DNA of 56,700 nt, from contig NCSJ02000282.1 in NCBI GenBank assembly GCA_002812745.2, positions 1 through 56,700 of the forward strand. The letters run 5' to 3'. The stretch comes from Scytalidium lignicola (lineage: Eukaryota; Ascomycota; Leotiomycetes). Under the pieces are notes generated by a model, which had not been told where the DNA came from, did no database searches, and saw nothing but the letters and a program-made list of their open reading frames with translations. Of the stretch, positions 35,353 to 47,147 are shown one piece after another. The translations under genes and the position numbers were made by a program. Positions within the stretch are counted from its first letter, which is position 1; each line of letters starts with the position of its first letter.

Positions 35353-36914
35353 GATGAATTGGCCAGTAGAAGCGTCTTGTTATGTTTTTGCAAGTGTGTA
35401 GTCAACCGGTAGAATCATGACTCTGGTAAATTCAGTGACAGATTGTTAGCCCCTTTTTTCACGCCTGCACTAGCATACGTAAGAGGAACACGCTTACGAT
35501 GTGACGGAACCTTCTGCAAGTTGTTGCATCCGGGATCAACTCATCTCTGTACACCAAAAAAATTATCAGAGGTGGCCGAAATGTCAGAGGTCAGAGCGTG
35601 AGCCTTAGGTTGTAGTGCATATAACTTGTATGGAGCGGTGACTCAATTGGTTGCTAGCTTCTATGTACATAGTACAATACCTGTGTGTGCGCGGTCCTGA
35701 AAATTCTTCCCATCCTCCGACTGTAGTAGTGCTGCAACCTTCAAATACTACCGCATTTATAGACTTCTAGAACTTCAGGCTACAGCTCCAGGGAGTAGTT
35801 GTTGCCTGTTAATTATCGCGTTCCCGACCGTAAGCATACCGGTAGGCGGCAACCGTAGATCACAACAGACCTCATTGCTCTGATTTGTGCGTAATACGTA
35901 CACCAATCATCTGACATCACGGCATGGATGTACATGAAAGATTTACACTTAAGCGCGTCCCACAGTCAACCAATTCGCTGTTGCCACTAGGCACGGCCTT
36001 GAATACATGTCGTGCCACAAGTTTGATTCTCTCCTTCATGCTGTAATTGACAGCTTACCATCCGACGGCACATGTCAGCTAGTCCCAATTAGGTAGTGGG
36101 GGACTATAGCCTTAAGCTACAGCTCTACCCCACCACCTTTCACAATCAATCAACCATCAACACAATTAGTATATCACCCATAAAGTGAAGTACTACGTAT
36201 TATATCGGTAGTGTACCGATACTAACATTATGTATCTTGATTATAATATATATTAAAGTAATTTATATCTTATTATAATTCTAGATTATCTATTGGATAA
36301 AAAAAGTGAAATTTTTTNATATATAATAATTAAGATATCATTATAAAGAAAACGTTTAAGTGTATATGTTAAAGTAAAAGTCTTAAAGATGACACATGTA
36401 AGAAGAAAAGTTAAAGGATTATATTAGCTAGTGCATTTGTAAAAATATAATCCTCATTATAGTAAATGTACTAAGACTTTTCCTTTACAAGGTACTCTAA
36501 TTATACCTCTTATTATGCTCTTATAAAAGGTATCTTTTTTGAATCTTTTAGAGCACATTTACTAAAGGCACTACTTTTTTTATTCCCTCTCTAAGCAAAG
36601 GCTCTTTACCCTTTTAGATTAGGTTATGTTAGATATGGTGTCAGATATGCATTGAAAGAATTAAGCGAGGCGTAGAGGCGTGGATGCATTTGGCTGGTTT
36701 CTGATGCACATCAGTTTTTTNAGTAGGAGTGGTTTTGGCGGAGGTGATGTGGGCCCTGGACTTGGAATAGACATGGCCTCTCACAGCCACGGCGCCAATT
36801 TCGGCCAATCAGAGGTACCTTCGCTTCAGCCCGAAGTATTTACTTTGCGGCAACTTTCTTCCTTCTACAACCTCACCAAAGGAGATTGTAGAGACCTCGC
36901 AGCGAACGTCGGAA
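35353..36914. other. Long intergenic interval with a small AT-rich island
   Basis: No gene is recognised. A perfect hairpin TATCGGTA-GTG-TACCGATA lies at 36203-36221, at the edge of a strongly AT-rich island (about 36222-36600). The island looks like a small RIP-mutated repeat with no readable domain. Composition returns to normal before the gene at 36915. Confidence 0.5.
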
Positions 36915-38252
36915 ATGGCGGATCCTTTGAGCATAAGTGCATCCGTGCTGGCTGTTGTTACAGCCGCCGTTCAGTCGTCAAAGTCACTCTATGAAACCAT
37001 TAAACGCTTCAAAGATCGCGACAAAACTTTGCGTCGGCTTCAACAGGAGCTTGAGGATCTCGTCAATATTTTGAGCTCGCTGACAGAAGTGATTAATACT
37101 GAGACGTCAATGCTGGAGCTTCTTCAAGGTCCTATTGATCGATGCAGCCAAGTGTGCCGCGAGTTCGAACAATCGATGAAAGCGTTCAGTAAAAACTCAA
37201 AGACAGGCTTTCGAGATTGGACAAAGATGGAATTTATGAGGGGTGATATCAATGAATTTATAGACACTATCGCGGGGTATAAGTCAACGATCTCGGTTGG
37301 CTTAGGTACTATCACGATGTTAGTCACAGTTCCTTATTATTCTAGACTTGGCTGACGTCTTTTCATAAGACAAACCTCCAAAGTCTCTCAACAAGTTTTT
37401 CAAGAGTATAATGAGATGATCCAGGACACTGCGTATAACCTCGAGGTGCATTTACAGCGAATTGACGAGAAAATGACGAGATTCGCTATCGAAGACTCTC
37501 ATGCCTCAGAGATAAGCATAGATCTAAAAGACGAGAAAACAGTAACGGAACAATGCCTTCGTATTTGTGAAGACGCGAAGTCTTTTATCGAATCATTAGC
37601 AGATCGAGAATCGTCTGTACTGCAAGACGCGCCCCCAGACGCTGCTGAAGATGATATTATAGGGAAATACTTTGAAGCGCAATTGCTAACACGTAAAGCA
37701 CTGGATGAAAATCGAGACAGCTTCATGGAGATCATCAACCATCTTCAGGGACGCTTATCGTCCCTGGTCCTCAATGGAAACCCTAAAAACGACAAGGAGA
37801 GGTTGCGATTACAAGAAGACATCAATATCTCAAAGCAGTGCCTAGAGGTGTGTAAAGTGGCTGGCGAAGTTTCCCGTCAGAAAATACACAGAGTTGGGGA
37901 AGCGATTGCCGATGGTGACAGCGATCAAGTAGTAGTGACAACTTTAGCGGATCTATTCGATGTCAAAAAAGCGCTATCTAAAGGTAATTCGGCACAGTTG
38001 GTTGGCTCAATGATGGATGAGACTCTTCGGCATATGACCGACAAGCGTTATAGCAGTCGTTTTGGAGCTGTCGCCGGCACTACCAGCTCGCCTCCAGTCT
38101 TCGAAACTCGAAAGACTAAACATGTTTCCCCGCCTCAAACGAGTAATAACGAACAACCTCCTTCACCGGCATCAAGACGCAGTGGAGCGTTTGCTAACGT
38201 GATGAGAAAACGGATGGGTAGTGAGCGGACTAAGGGTGATGGCAATGAGTGA
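36915..38252 (+). CDS. PigL_N-like fungal N-terminal domain protein (NLR-type N-terminal region)
   Basis: Two exons (36915-37318 and 37370-38252) across a 51-nt intron with a CTGAC branch site give 1287 nt (428 aa). It begins MADPLSISASVLAVVTAAVQSSKSLYETIKRFKDRDKTLRRLQQEL, the standard opening of the fungal N-terminal domain known as the azaphilone-cluster protein L N-terminus (PigL_N). That domain is found alone or at the head of fungal NLR-like proteins, and is related to HeLo-like helical domains. The first hydrophobic helix is followed by helical, coiled-coil-prone sequence (FRDWTKMEFMRGDINEFIDTIAGYKSTIS). A linker rich in Asp/Glu and a Ser/Pro-rich, basic tail (GAFANVMRKRMGS) end the protein. 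No NACHT or repeat domain follows within it. Role inferred: signalling or scaffold in non-self recognition. Confidence 0.85.
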
Positions 38253-41237
38253 ATAGGATTTGGAGCTTCTTCGAGGAGCAGGCATCGTTCCAAAAATAAA
38301 TTGAACGGTTTCCTTGGCATGACAATATATTACAAGCTAGGAAATTAAGCGTCAGAACAAGTATTACAAGCATATGAATGAGACTCATTAAGGGTTACAG
38401 AATTGTGAACGTAATTCTACGAGAAAAATGGAGATGTATAAAGGACTCGAATCTCTCTGATTAGATAGTAAAATGAGTGATTAACCTTTAAAGAAAAGGT
38501 AAATTGGACTGACCTTCATAAATTTACATAAAAAAGGTAGACTTAACTCACAACTTACTTGGCGAATGCTCCATTAAATCACTTGTTTTTCAGTTATGTT
38601 ATTACTATTTCAGTTACATCACATTAAGATAATAAAAGTTAAGACTAATATAAGAACTTTCACTTTTCTTTAAACAACAAGATAAAAGGATAATATCGAT
38701 TTATGATATCCTATAAACTTAAGGGAACCATTCCCTTGTTATATCGGACTCAACCCCCCCTTACACTTAGAAAACATCTCCATGATGTGTTGGCCATGCT
38801 GTTTCAAATCTTTGCATACTCGAACTCTTAAGACGAGGCCTAGACTAATATATAAAAAGTAATAAAATATGGGTAAAAACTAAGGAAAGTGCCAGAGCCC
38901 ATTCCACGGAACACCGCGAACGCATTATCTTTCGATTTTTATAGTAGAAATCAAGGTAGGTGGAGCCAAGAGTTATAGGTCACAATGGTGCTACATCTGC
39001 TGGCAAGTGATATCCCACCAAAAACTATGTTCTGTTTGCGAAATACACTTACACCACTTCATGACCATTGATCTGACTTGACATAGTCTCAAGGAGAGAA
39101 ATTTCATGGCAAAATGAGGGAAGATCTCAAGATTCTGTCTTACTGAGGCTGGGAAGGCACCGATCTGGGAAATATTTTCGAGAGAAANGTGCCACAGATT
39201 TAACTGTCTGAACTAGAAATCAATTTCTCTTGTCATGGTTTGCCACTGCTTGTTGAACCACTGTTGCGCCCGGACCCGTGGAAACCGGAGTTGGTAGTCC
39301 ATAGATGAGTAATGAGATGTGGCAACCATTACAAGCTATGCACCTTCAATCACGGACTGGTTTTTTCGTGTACCTAGACCTAACGGAGCTCTAGGTCAGG
39401 AGACCTCAAAGCATAAAGGCTAGTGGATATGACATGAAGCCAAGAATGAATAATCTTCAACTTATATTAACAGTGGCAAACCAATGGGGAACTCTCCTTA
39501 AGTCTAAATGATTTTCCATCGTCATAAGATCAAGCTCATCCACAAAAATGTAAAGCTAGCCAAATTGTGGTAAACCGTTCTAAGCTCTAACACAGCACAC
39601 TATGTGGTGTAAGTAGCCAACTGTTGAACAGGCTACGGCTACTGTTATCATTGGTACGTACGCGAACAGTATGAATTTCAACTATCAAAAACAACTAGCT
39701 AATAACAGCTACAGCTGGGGAAATACACCCATATCATATACGCACCTGTAAACGTACGTTTCATGTGAAAATGTCTCACAGGTATGATAATTGCCCCGAC
39801 TCCGACTCTATGACTTCATATGGCTTTTGCCATGGCTTGTCACGTGAGTGTATCAAATACCTGAGGCTACAACAATATAGACCGGTTTCTGAGGCGATTT
39901 GCCTCAACGCTAGGAGAAAGAGGCTCCTTGATAGCCGTTCGGGCGAGGTTGAAATGACCCCTATGTTTGCACACTAAAGAAAACGGTGTATAAGGTCTGA
40001 GCGTCACTGGGTGACTCCCAATCACCCCTAGCCAGAAACAGCGGCCTAGGAGGCGAGGGAGGACAGGGATGCCGCTGTATGAGACGTCCAAACCCGACCT
40101 TCGCGTCCTCAAGAGCGGGAATCTTCAGGGTTCTTTCTGCAGGACTTACCACACCAGTTACTTGTTTACGGGTATTGTACGAGGTCTGCGGGTGCGTGGT
40201 GCACTTGGATTCCCGGGCGCGTCTCTTACGGTCCGTAACGGTGCGTACAGTTCGTACAGTGAATTAGTTGTTGTCGTTTCGAGCCGGCCTGCTCTTCTTC
40301 CCCCTATCCCACCTCCTGCAGACCCTGAATCGAGCTAAACGAACCTCCGGTTGAGCCCGAATCGAAACCGGACGAGAGCTGCTGCAGCTGAACCCCCTCC
40401 TGAAGCCGATGCGCTCTTGTGCATTTGTCACCACCCTCAACCTGAGTATAGACAGGGTCATGTACTGACTTCTGAGCCTCGTGCACCACTCTCACTCAAG
40501 ACCCAACCGGGCCAGAATCTATGCAAAAAAAAGTACCTCGGGCTAATAATTTTGATACACTTGCGAGTTAAAACATCTTTTGTGTGTAATGTGCGGTTTT
40601 GAGGAGCAGAGATGACGCATTTCGGCGTAGCGTTCCGTTCCCTGCCCAGGCCCGCGACATGTACGCCCACGATTGATTCACTGGCTGGGATTCTGACAAC
40701 ATAGTACCAACAGGCGTATTTTACCTCTAGCGCTACGGATCTAACAAGGCTGGGCTGATTGGTTGCGAAGCATGGCGTGTTTATACTGACCAGGAGCCTG
40801 TAGGCTGTGTTTTGTGCGTGTTCTCAGGCGGGAGTGTGCGCGGCCTACGGACGGTCTTACCAGGTCGCAGCCATCGTTGGCTTTGAAGCAGAGCATGTGG
40901 ACACTGCCTTTCTCTTATCAATCAATAATATTTATGCATTCAAGCTATCGCACTCATAGCCACCATCATGCATAATTCAGCAGCCAAACAGTTTTGGGAA
41001 AAATACATTTTACGACAAGTTTAACTTATACTTCCATGTCCTGGGTCCCTGTATCCTACTAAATACCGAGATATTATAAGTTAATTTAGGAAATATAGAT
41101 CAGAGTCCAGATAACTGAGAACTAAGTGTACAAAAGACTAATGAGATACCGCTAACAAACTAAACTGTGCGAGCATTTCATGAATGGCACTAAGAATTAT
41201 GCCATTGATCCCAGAGACACCATTTTCGTCGAAATTC
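38253..41237. other. 3-kb interval without a recognised gene
   Basis: No gene is supported. An AT-rich part near 38460-38720 may be repeat-derived. A GC-richer part near 40000-40680 has many short open frames on both strands with no family feature, and may be a decayed gene. Words such as TACGGTCCGTAACGG (40228-40242) are locally symmetrical. Confidence 0.45.
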
Positions 41238-42637
41238 CTACGCAAACATACCGCTCCTCCTTTCTGTATTCAAGCGTTGGTTAGACCCTAATATCCTTGG
41301 CGCTTCTTCGCAAAGAGCATCATAAATAGCATTACCGATAACTGGTGCTGCCGTACTCATAGCTGGTATTGCAGTACCGATCCAGACCGGAAGAGCAACC
41401 AACACCCCTAATCCGGTGGCAGCACCTAAACAAAGGCCCGTAGCAGCACAGGCACCGTTGATGCCCCAGCCCACCGTTGGTAGTGTTATTGTGGTCGAAA
41501 CTCCTAGTGCTATTGTGTTCGAGCTTTTTGGATCGAGAGCATTCGCAACCCCGTGCAAAAGCATAGCAGGTGCTGCTGGAAGGTTGAACTCAACCAATGG
41601 TTTGCCCTTGTGTTTCCGTCCTTCAACACGAAATGGCTGTAGGTAGTCCGGAAAATGCAATGGCTCCTTGATAGAGATACGGTACCATGTTGGGATGAGC
41701 AGGTGGAAAATAATATCTTTTCCACGTTCCAACTCCCTATTCAATTGTGTCCTGACCTCTTGCATATACCGACAGAAAGTGTCCAGATTATCTGACTTAG
41801 CACAAAAGGTAGGCGGAAGAGGATCCTGCTTGATCAGTCGATGAAATGCTGGATACCAATTTGTGTCAGGATGGTAAACAAAGAAACGATGATTATTCCT
41901 TTCCGCAGCAACAATTTCATCAATTGCTTCTTTGATGAGGTCGTAGACATGCCGAGCAAAGCCGTCGGGGCCTCCGCTACCCGACACGGTGATGCTATTG
42001 CTCTCACCAAGATGTTCTTTAATGTCGGTCAGCACCTGGATTGCCTGGTACCCCTGAGCAATCTGAACAGTTGAGACAGTCTGCATCCAGCGTCCATAAT
42101 AGTTGATGTGATCGACGAGTGAATTTCCAATGACATGGATTCCATGGACTTGCCTGACCACATGGTCTGCTGAGCTGGCAATCTTTTTCATGTTCTCGGC
42201 TACGAATTTGGCACTTTCTGCCACTGTCTCCGTCTCACGAGAATCTTTGTCAGAGCCAGCTATGGCTGCCAATAGGGCTCTTTCGAATATTTCCGGATTC
42301 AACTTGGTCACCAAATCCAAGATTTCACCAGTATTTGCAGTCGTATTGCCGGCTTCGGAGTTCATGCTGCTTATTACAGCGTCCCTGATGAAACCAGCAA
42401 GCAAACCGGAGAACACTCCCCATGGAGAACCCCTCGCAACGCCAAGGCCTTGTGCTAACTCAGGTGCCCGGTGTACAAGGTGTGGCAAGACAGGCTTAAC
42501 GATTTGTGCCACTTCCTTGGGTAACTTGACGAACGAATCGTGGAGAAGATTGACATAGGCTTCGTGTACAGGCAAGTCCGGATAGCGCTGTTGCATGAGT
42601 TGGGACAATTCCACCCAGTCCGTCAGACCCGACTCCA
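41238..42637 (-). CDS. Uncharacterised protein with glycine-rich hydrophobic C-terminal region
   Basis: A single open frame gives 466 aa from the ATG at 42637 (an in-frame TTG lies four codons upstream). I do not recognise the family. The first 240 or so residues are helical in character: WVELSQLMQQRYPDLPVHE, several amphipathic segments, then VAENMKKIASSADHVVRQVHGIHVIGNSLVDHINYYGRWM. The centre has a soluble, well-mixed segment with FFVYHPDTNWYPAFHRLI and DIIFHLLIPTWYRISI. The last 90 residues start with about 60 that are hydrophobic and glycine/alanine-rich (LPTVGWGINGACAATG, LCLGAATGLGVLVALPVW, IGTAIPAMSTAAPVIG). This looks like a glycine-zipper or membrane-inserting region, followed by a short polar tail. 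It lies near the PigL_N-like gene and the GTPase and HET loci. A role in fungal self/non-self recognition or membrane damage is inference only. Confidence 0.8.
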
Positions 42638-43732
42638 TTTGGCCTTTCAACTATAAAAGACTGCTAGACTATTGGGCAACAGCATCTGATTCTTAAGCTG
42701 AATAGGGCGCCTTAGGATACCGTTTTGAAGGTCCCTGTCTCGTTTGCGCTTGTATATCGTGTCTTTGAGGGGGTTACTGTTCAGCTGCTCTCAAATGCCT
42801 ATTAAAAGTTGATTGTAATGAATCTGATCGACTATCCTGCTGCCTTTGAGTTCCTTAGGAGATTCGGGTTCCTTTTACTCTGATGTTAGAGGCTCGGTGT
42901 TTTTAAGCTGTGTCAGTCAGCGATGTCAATGATTGGCATATATAGCATAGTCTTACTGACGTTTCTGTAAAGCATTTATACTCTTAAACTCAGTTTATGA
43001 TCTGCATCCTGTTGATCTAAGGCATTGTTCGCTCAAAACACGCTTTGAAGTTTTGAGGCTTCCTACGAGGCATTATATTCTCCACGATGTGGCGCGGTTT
43101 ATCAACTCAGTGGACCTCATTTAAGACCTAGAAGGATGAAGGAAGACTGCTCATAGTTAGGCTGATTCGGACCGACGTACTGGTCGGGTTTAATGCGACC
43201 CCTCTATGAATTTCATGCGACCATTTCTCAAGAAGCAAGGTTCACAGCGGCTGGGAAAGATGCATTCTGGTCCATACGCCAACCTGAAGCTTATTTCCTC
43301 TTCTCATAAGCTACACCAATAATTTTACGTTATTATTTGAATATTAGTCAATCCATAGGTCGCAGGCTATATTATATGAAATCAAAGAATTGAAAAGGAG
43401 AGCTTAGAAGCGGTAGTATTTATCATCATCTTATTCCCGTAGTTGAATCCCAGCTCCGATTAGTCCTGTTGAACCCCCGAAAAGAAAAGTCTACCCATAA
43501 TAGAACTGTCCCGGAGATATCCAATATATAAAGTGATACAAAAGTATAAATTTGAGGTTAAGAATAGGACATAAGTATATTAACTATATTAANTTTTTTT
43601 CAAAATTATCCATTTAATTTATAGGAATATAAAATTCATTATTTATAGAATCAATTGCGATCATAATTTAATAGAAAAATCAAGGCTGAGGTATTAAAAA
43701 GCTAGAAAATAAATCTTGGGTTGGCGAATGGG

Positions 43733-43756
43733 CCGGCCAGTTGGCCAACTGGCCGG
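43733..43756. repeat. Perfect 24-bp palindrome
   Basis: The sequence equals its own reverse complement over all 24 bases. The left half is CCGGCCAGTTGG and the right half is its inverse, with no spacer. It sits just after an AT-rich stretch. It may be the remains of an inverted terminal repeat junction or a protein-binding site. Confidence 0.9.
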
Positions 43757-44122
43757 GTCTGTATTTGGGCCAGAACAGATGTATCAATAGTCGAGAACGA
43801 GCCGTTTGCTAAGGCTGCGGTCAAATGTAAACGTACGACACCTTTTAACTAAGATCAGACCACAGCTAAAATTGGAAAATATCAGGCTATGATATTTATA
43901 GGCCTCAGCTAAATCGACTCCAAATCGCCGATAGCCGCATCCACGGACCATAACTCCTACTTATCAATCAATTGAACATGAATTCGTACGCATAGTAAAC
44001 CAACCCATATATTGAAGAGCTTTATGGCCATTCCGAGTGAACGAATTTACGTTATGTCATCAATTTTGGTAAAGCGGAGAATCGTGAACTGCAGGAATAT
44101 AAGACCAAATACTGGACTTTCG

Positions 44123-44172
44123 CCAACTCGATTAGCGAAAGATCGAATATTCTTTGATGGTCTAACGGTCAT
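44123..44172 (+). pseudogene. Truncated tRNA-Asp copy with 5' flank
   Basis: Positions 44151-44172 equal the first 22 bases of the complete tRNA-Asp at 51164 (TCTTTGATGGTCTAACGGTC then AT). The 28 bases before it (AACTCGATTAGCG and following) match the 5' flank of the complete gene with small indels. The match ends inside the D-arm, so no tRNA can form. Confidence 0.85.
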
Positions 44173-45663
44173 TTAAACAGGTTGTTATAGGAATATGTGG
44201 ATGCAGAAAGTCATTTTACGGCGTTCCCTAAGATAATATCTTGTAAATCCATTGCTGCTTTCGTGTTTCGAAAACCCGATTTGCACGAGGATGTAAGAAT
44301 GGTAATTAGTGCCCATATCCCGCACCACGTGCACCTGACTGCACGGGCCATCCTACGGTAGCCTAAACTATCCAATGCCAAATTGGGCCTATTGAGCGGC
44401 TGAGGAGCTGAAACGGGCTGAAGTCCATCCCATGTGTCACAATCTCGTTTTCTCTGCTCTTCCGAGCCTCGCCCTCATTCTCATTTCCTTGCCCTGCCTC
44501 TCTTACCTCCCTAGAAATTTGTCCCGCTGTACAAGATGCGGTGGAAAATGAATCGACTCTGATAAACGTTCGGCTATCGGGCTTCACCAAGATAATAAAT
44601 TTAACTAGTACCGAAGTCTTTCCAGCCTCACACTAATTAAGGGTCTTGGCAAATTTACAGTATATTACTGCGGTCCTCGTTAGCAGAGGCTCAGGAAACG
44701 CTCGCAAATTGTGTCCCCCCCTGCAGGTAACGGTTAGCGCCTCAAGTACATACGCACGTACCACACCAATAGTCCATGTCTGCAACTAGAGATTATTACT
44801 TTCTGCAAAATAGCTTTAAGTTTCCATCGATATCGAACGCAACCCCTCAGAAAACTGAGCCCAAACCTCATCTGAGGCATTGCGATTCCGAATACCGACA
44901 TACTCGTTAACTACCCTCGCTGCCCAGCAGGGATACAAAAATAAGCTAACTGACTCCATCTATGGAGTATATCCAACAGCGATGAAATTTAATGAGACGC
45001 TATGCATTGATGCCCGATTTGCTTCAGCACTCACTTCCACAGACTACAGAAAGTGCGAGTTTTGTCGCTCGCCTAAGGCCCTACGATTATGTACGTACGT
45101 CACTGGAAACCTTGCTATTACCACCACCTCACTAACGTGTGCCTGTCTTCATTGAGTATGGGCTCAGCAGCCTTAACTGTGAAACATACCATTCCTGTGT
45201 AGTCTTTACATCGACTTAAGATACTATATTTACAACGTTTCAATTTACGTGCCGGGAGATTTTCAAAGGAGCAGCCTGCGTGCTGGAATCTGGAGGCATG
45301 CGCAGGGCCATTCCGAATGCGATATCACAATGTGCAGCCACTCCCCAGTCAAACCCCTAATCATCATCTGTGGCCTGACCGGTATAAGAGGTCTCAGGAA
45401 ATCAGAGATCGTTTGATTGGATGTAAGCCCCTGAAAGTGCAAATCTGCCCGTGGCCACCGAAATAGGCTGTGCCATGGCCATTAACGGCCAGCGGCTGTT
45501 AAAACGTCTGTTGTATGAGGCTCGGGTGGGAGATACATAAACCGCCAAAATCTGAACGAACAATTTCCTTCGTAAGTTAGTCTAGTACTAGTCAGTCTAG
45601 TTAAACACGGAGCCTTCTAACCAAAACTTCTTTCGCTATTGCATTCTTGCGCCTCTTTTCACC

Positions 45664-47147
45664 ATGGAGAGCGGCAGTAAAAGTGATTCTATGCCGTCAA
45701 CAGAGAGCAGCAACTTTCCCGAATCTTCGCGATTCGCATCGATCCCTTACATCACCCCAAAGAATATAACTCGCTGGCTCCTACGTGAAATCTTGAGACG
45801 GTAAGTCAATGCTAGTGACAGTGGAGTTTGAGAGTTGCGACTCAGAACTGTAGTCAAAATACGAAGGTAATCCTCGTTATGGGGATTTTGCGGCCGGGTA
45901 AATCATCATTGGTTGAGTCAATCACTGGAGCTACAGGCCTTTCTGGGCGAGGAATAAGGTCAGGTAAGCTTTCATTGCCACAAAAGCCCAGAAAATAGAT
46001 GTTCTACCAAGACTAACGCCTAGTCACAGTGACCGGAGAATATCAGTTAACATCAGTAAGCATAGAAGGAGAAAATTATATCTTTGTGGACACGCCAGGA
46101 TTTGCAGATCCAGACAAAGACAGGTCAGATGAGGCAGTTTATCGGAATATTATGGAATTCATTGAATTAGTTCAAGGAGCAGTCACTATTGTGGGCATTC
46201 TTTTCGTTCATAAAATTGGCGCCATCTATACCGGCGATGTTACCAAAACTTTTGAAATCCTTAAGGCGTTTGCTGGAGTCGAATATTTTCCTTTCATAAC
46301 TTTTGTCACCACTTGCTGGGATATGTTCAAGCCGAGTCATATCAAGAACCACGAAAATGACATTAAGGATTTAATCGATAAACAATAGTCTGAATTTATT
46401 ACAGAAGGAGCAATGATATACCACCATGGGAAAGTCTATAATGGTACAGAGGCAACCGGTGAAGTTTTAGATATGGAAGAACAGGGTGAAATGCGACGAG
46501 AACAAGCCCAAAAGATGATTACGCGTCACTACAAAGACAGAAATTTCTCTATGCCTCTAGTTGTCGAAGAGCTCAAGAAAGGCCGTAATATTGACGACAC
46601 TAGTGCAGCAAGAGTGATCGGCATTAGAAGTCAGACATTACAAGTTGCAGCATGCATATCACTTCCTAGCCAAAGCGGGACATCAGCAGAGCACAACCAG
46701 ACGCCGGGGCCGAACTGGCTCGACATGCTCAAAAGCCTCTTGTGGGGTACCGGAAGGAGATTTTACGATCATATAATTAATCTACTTCCAAGATTGCCGC
46801 TTGGCACTTCATGGTACCCTCGCTACAGTCAGAGAATGGGGGTCGAAATTGTTCTAATTTTGCCTATTGGGCCGAGGATTGTAATAGGACTACACGATTC
46901 TGGATTTCCAATAATATATAGTGAAAGTGACTCTGAAGACGTAACAAGAACAAATAACATCCTAGAAGCCTTCCAAGACGATATTACATTTGGAATAGAG
47001 CCTGACGAGGTGGAATCTGAGATTTCTGACAGGGAGGATCTCGACAATCGCCCTCTAGATGGGCCGGAATTCATGAGAGAGTTCGAAGAAGCAAGAAACA
47101 GGCATGAATCAGATGAATCAGGTTGGGGATTTTGCATTATTTTGTAG
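45664..47147 (+). pseudogene. AIG1-like P-loop GTPase gene with one nonsense codon
   Basis: Exons 45664-45800, 45854-45963 and 46024-47147 sum to 1371 nt with correct phases (456 codons). It is a GTPase of the AIG1-related group found in many filamentous fungi. Walker A reads VMGILRPGKSSLVESITG (GxxxxGKS kept, with RP in the usual G-A positions). The switch region is SVTVTGEYQL, G3 is FVDTPGFADPD, and the G4-like segment is FVTTCWDMF. Codon 46386-46388 is TAG in frame after DLIDKQ; the frame continues as SEFITEGAMIYHHGKVYN, the usual continuation of this family, so TGG->TAG is the simplest explanation. After it come a charged helix, a segment with hydrophobic patches (MGVEIVLILPIGPRIVIGL) and an acidic C-terminal region. 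If real, the stop leaves only the GTPase domain. Confidence 0.83.

Larger units (their letters stand above)
42638..45663. other. 3-kb intergenic interval with palindrome and truncated tRNA
   Basis: No protein gene is supported. Two things stand out and are listed separately: a perfect 24-bp palindrome at 43733-43756 and a piece of tRNA-Asp with its 5' flank at 44123-44172. The part 43500-43700 is AT-rich. Confidence 0.55.

Noticed and set aside
39765..40670. Many overlapping short frames in a GC-richer patch
   Set aside because: No frame shows domain motifs or splice structure, and frames occur equally on both strands.
42130..42558. Plus-strand 142-codon frame
   Set aside because: It is antisense to the intact 466-aa minus-strand gene; its hydrophobic look comes from complementing Gln/Lys/Glu-rich helices.
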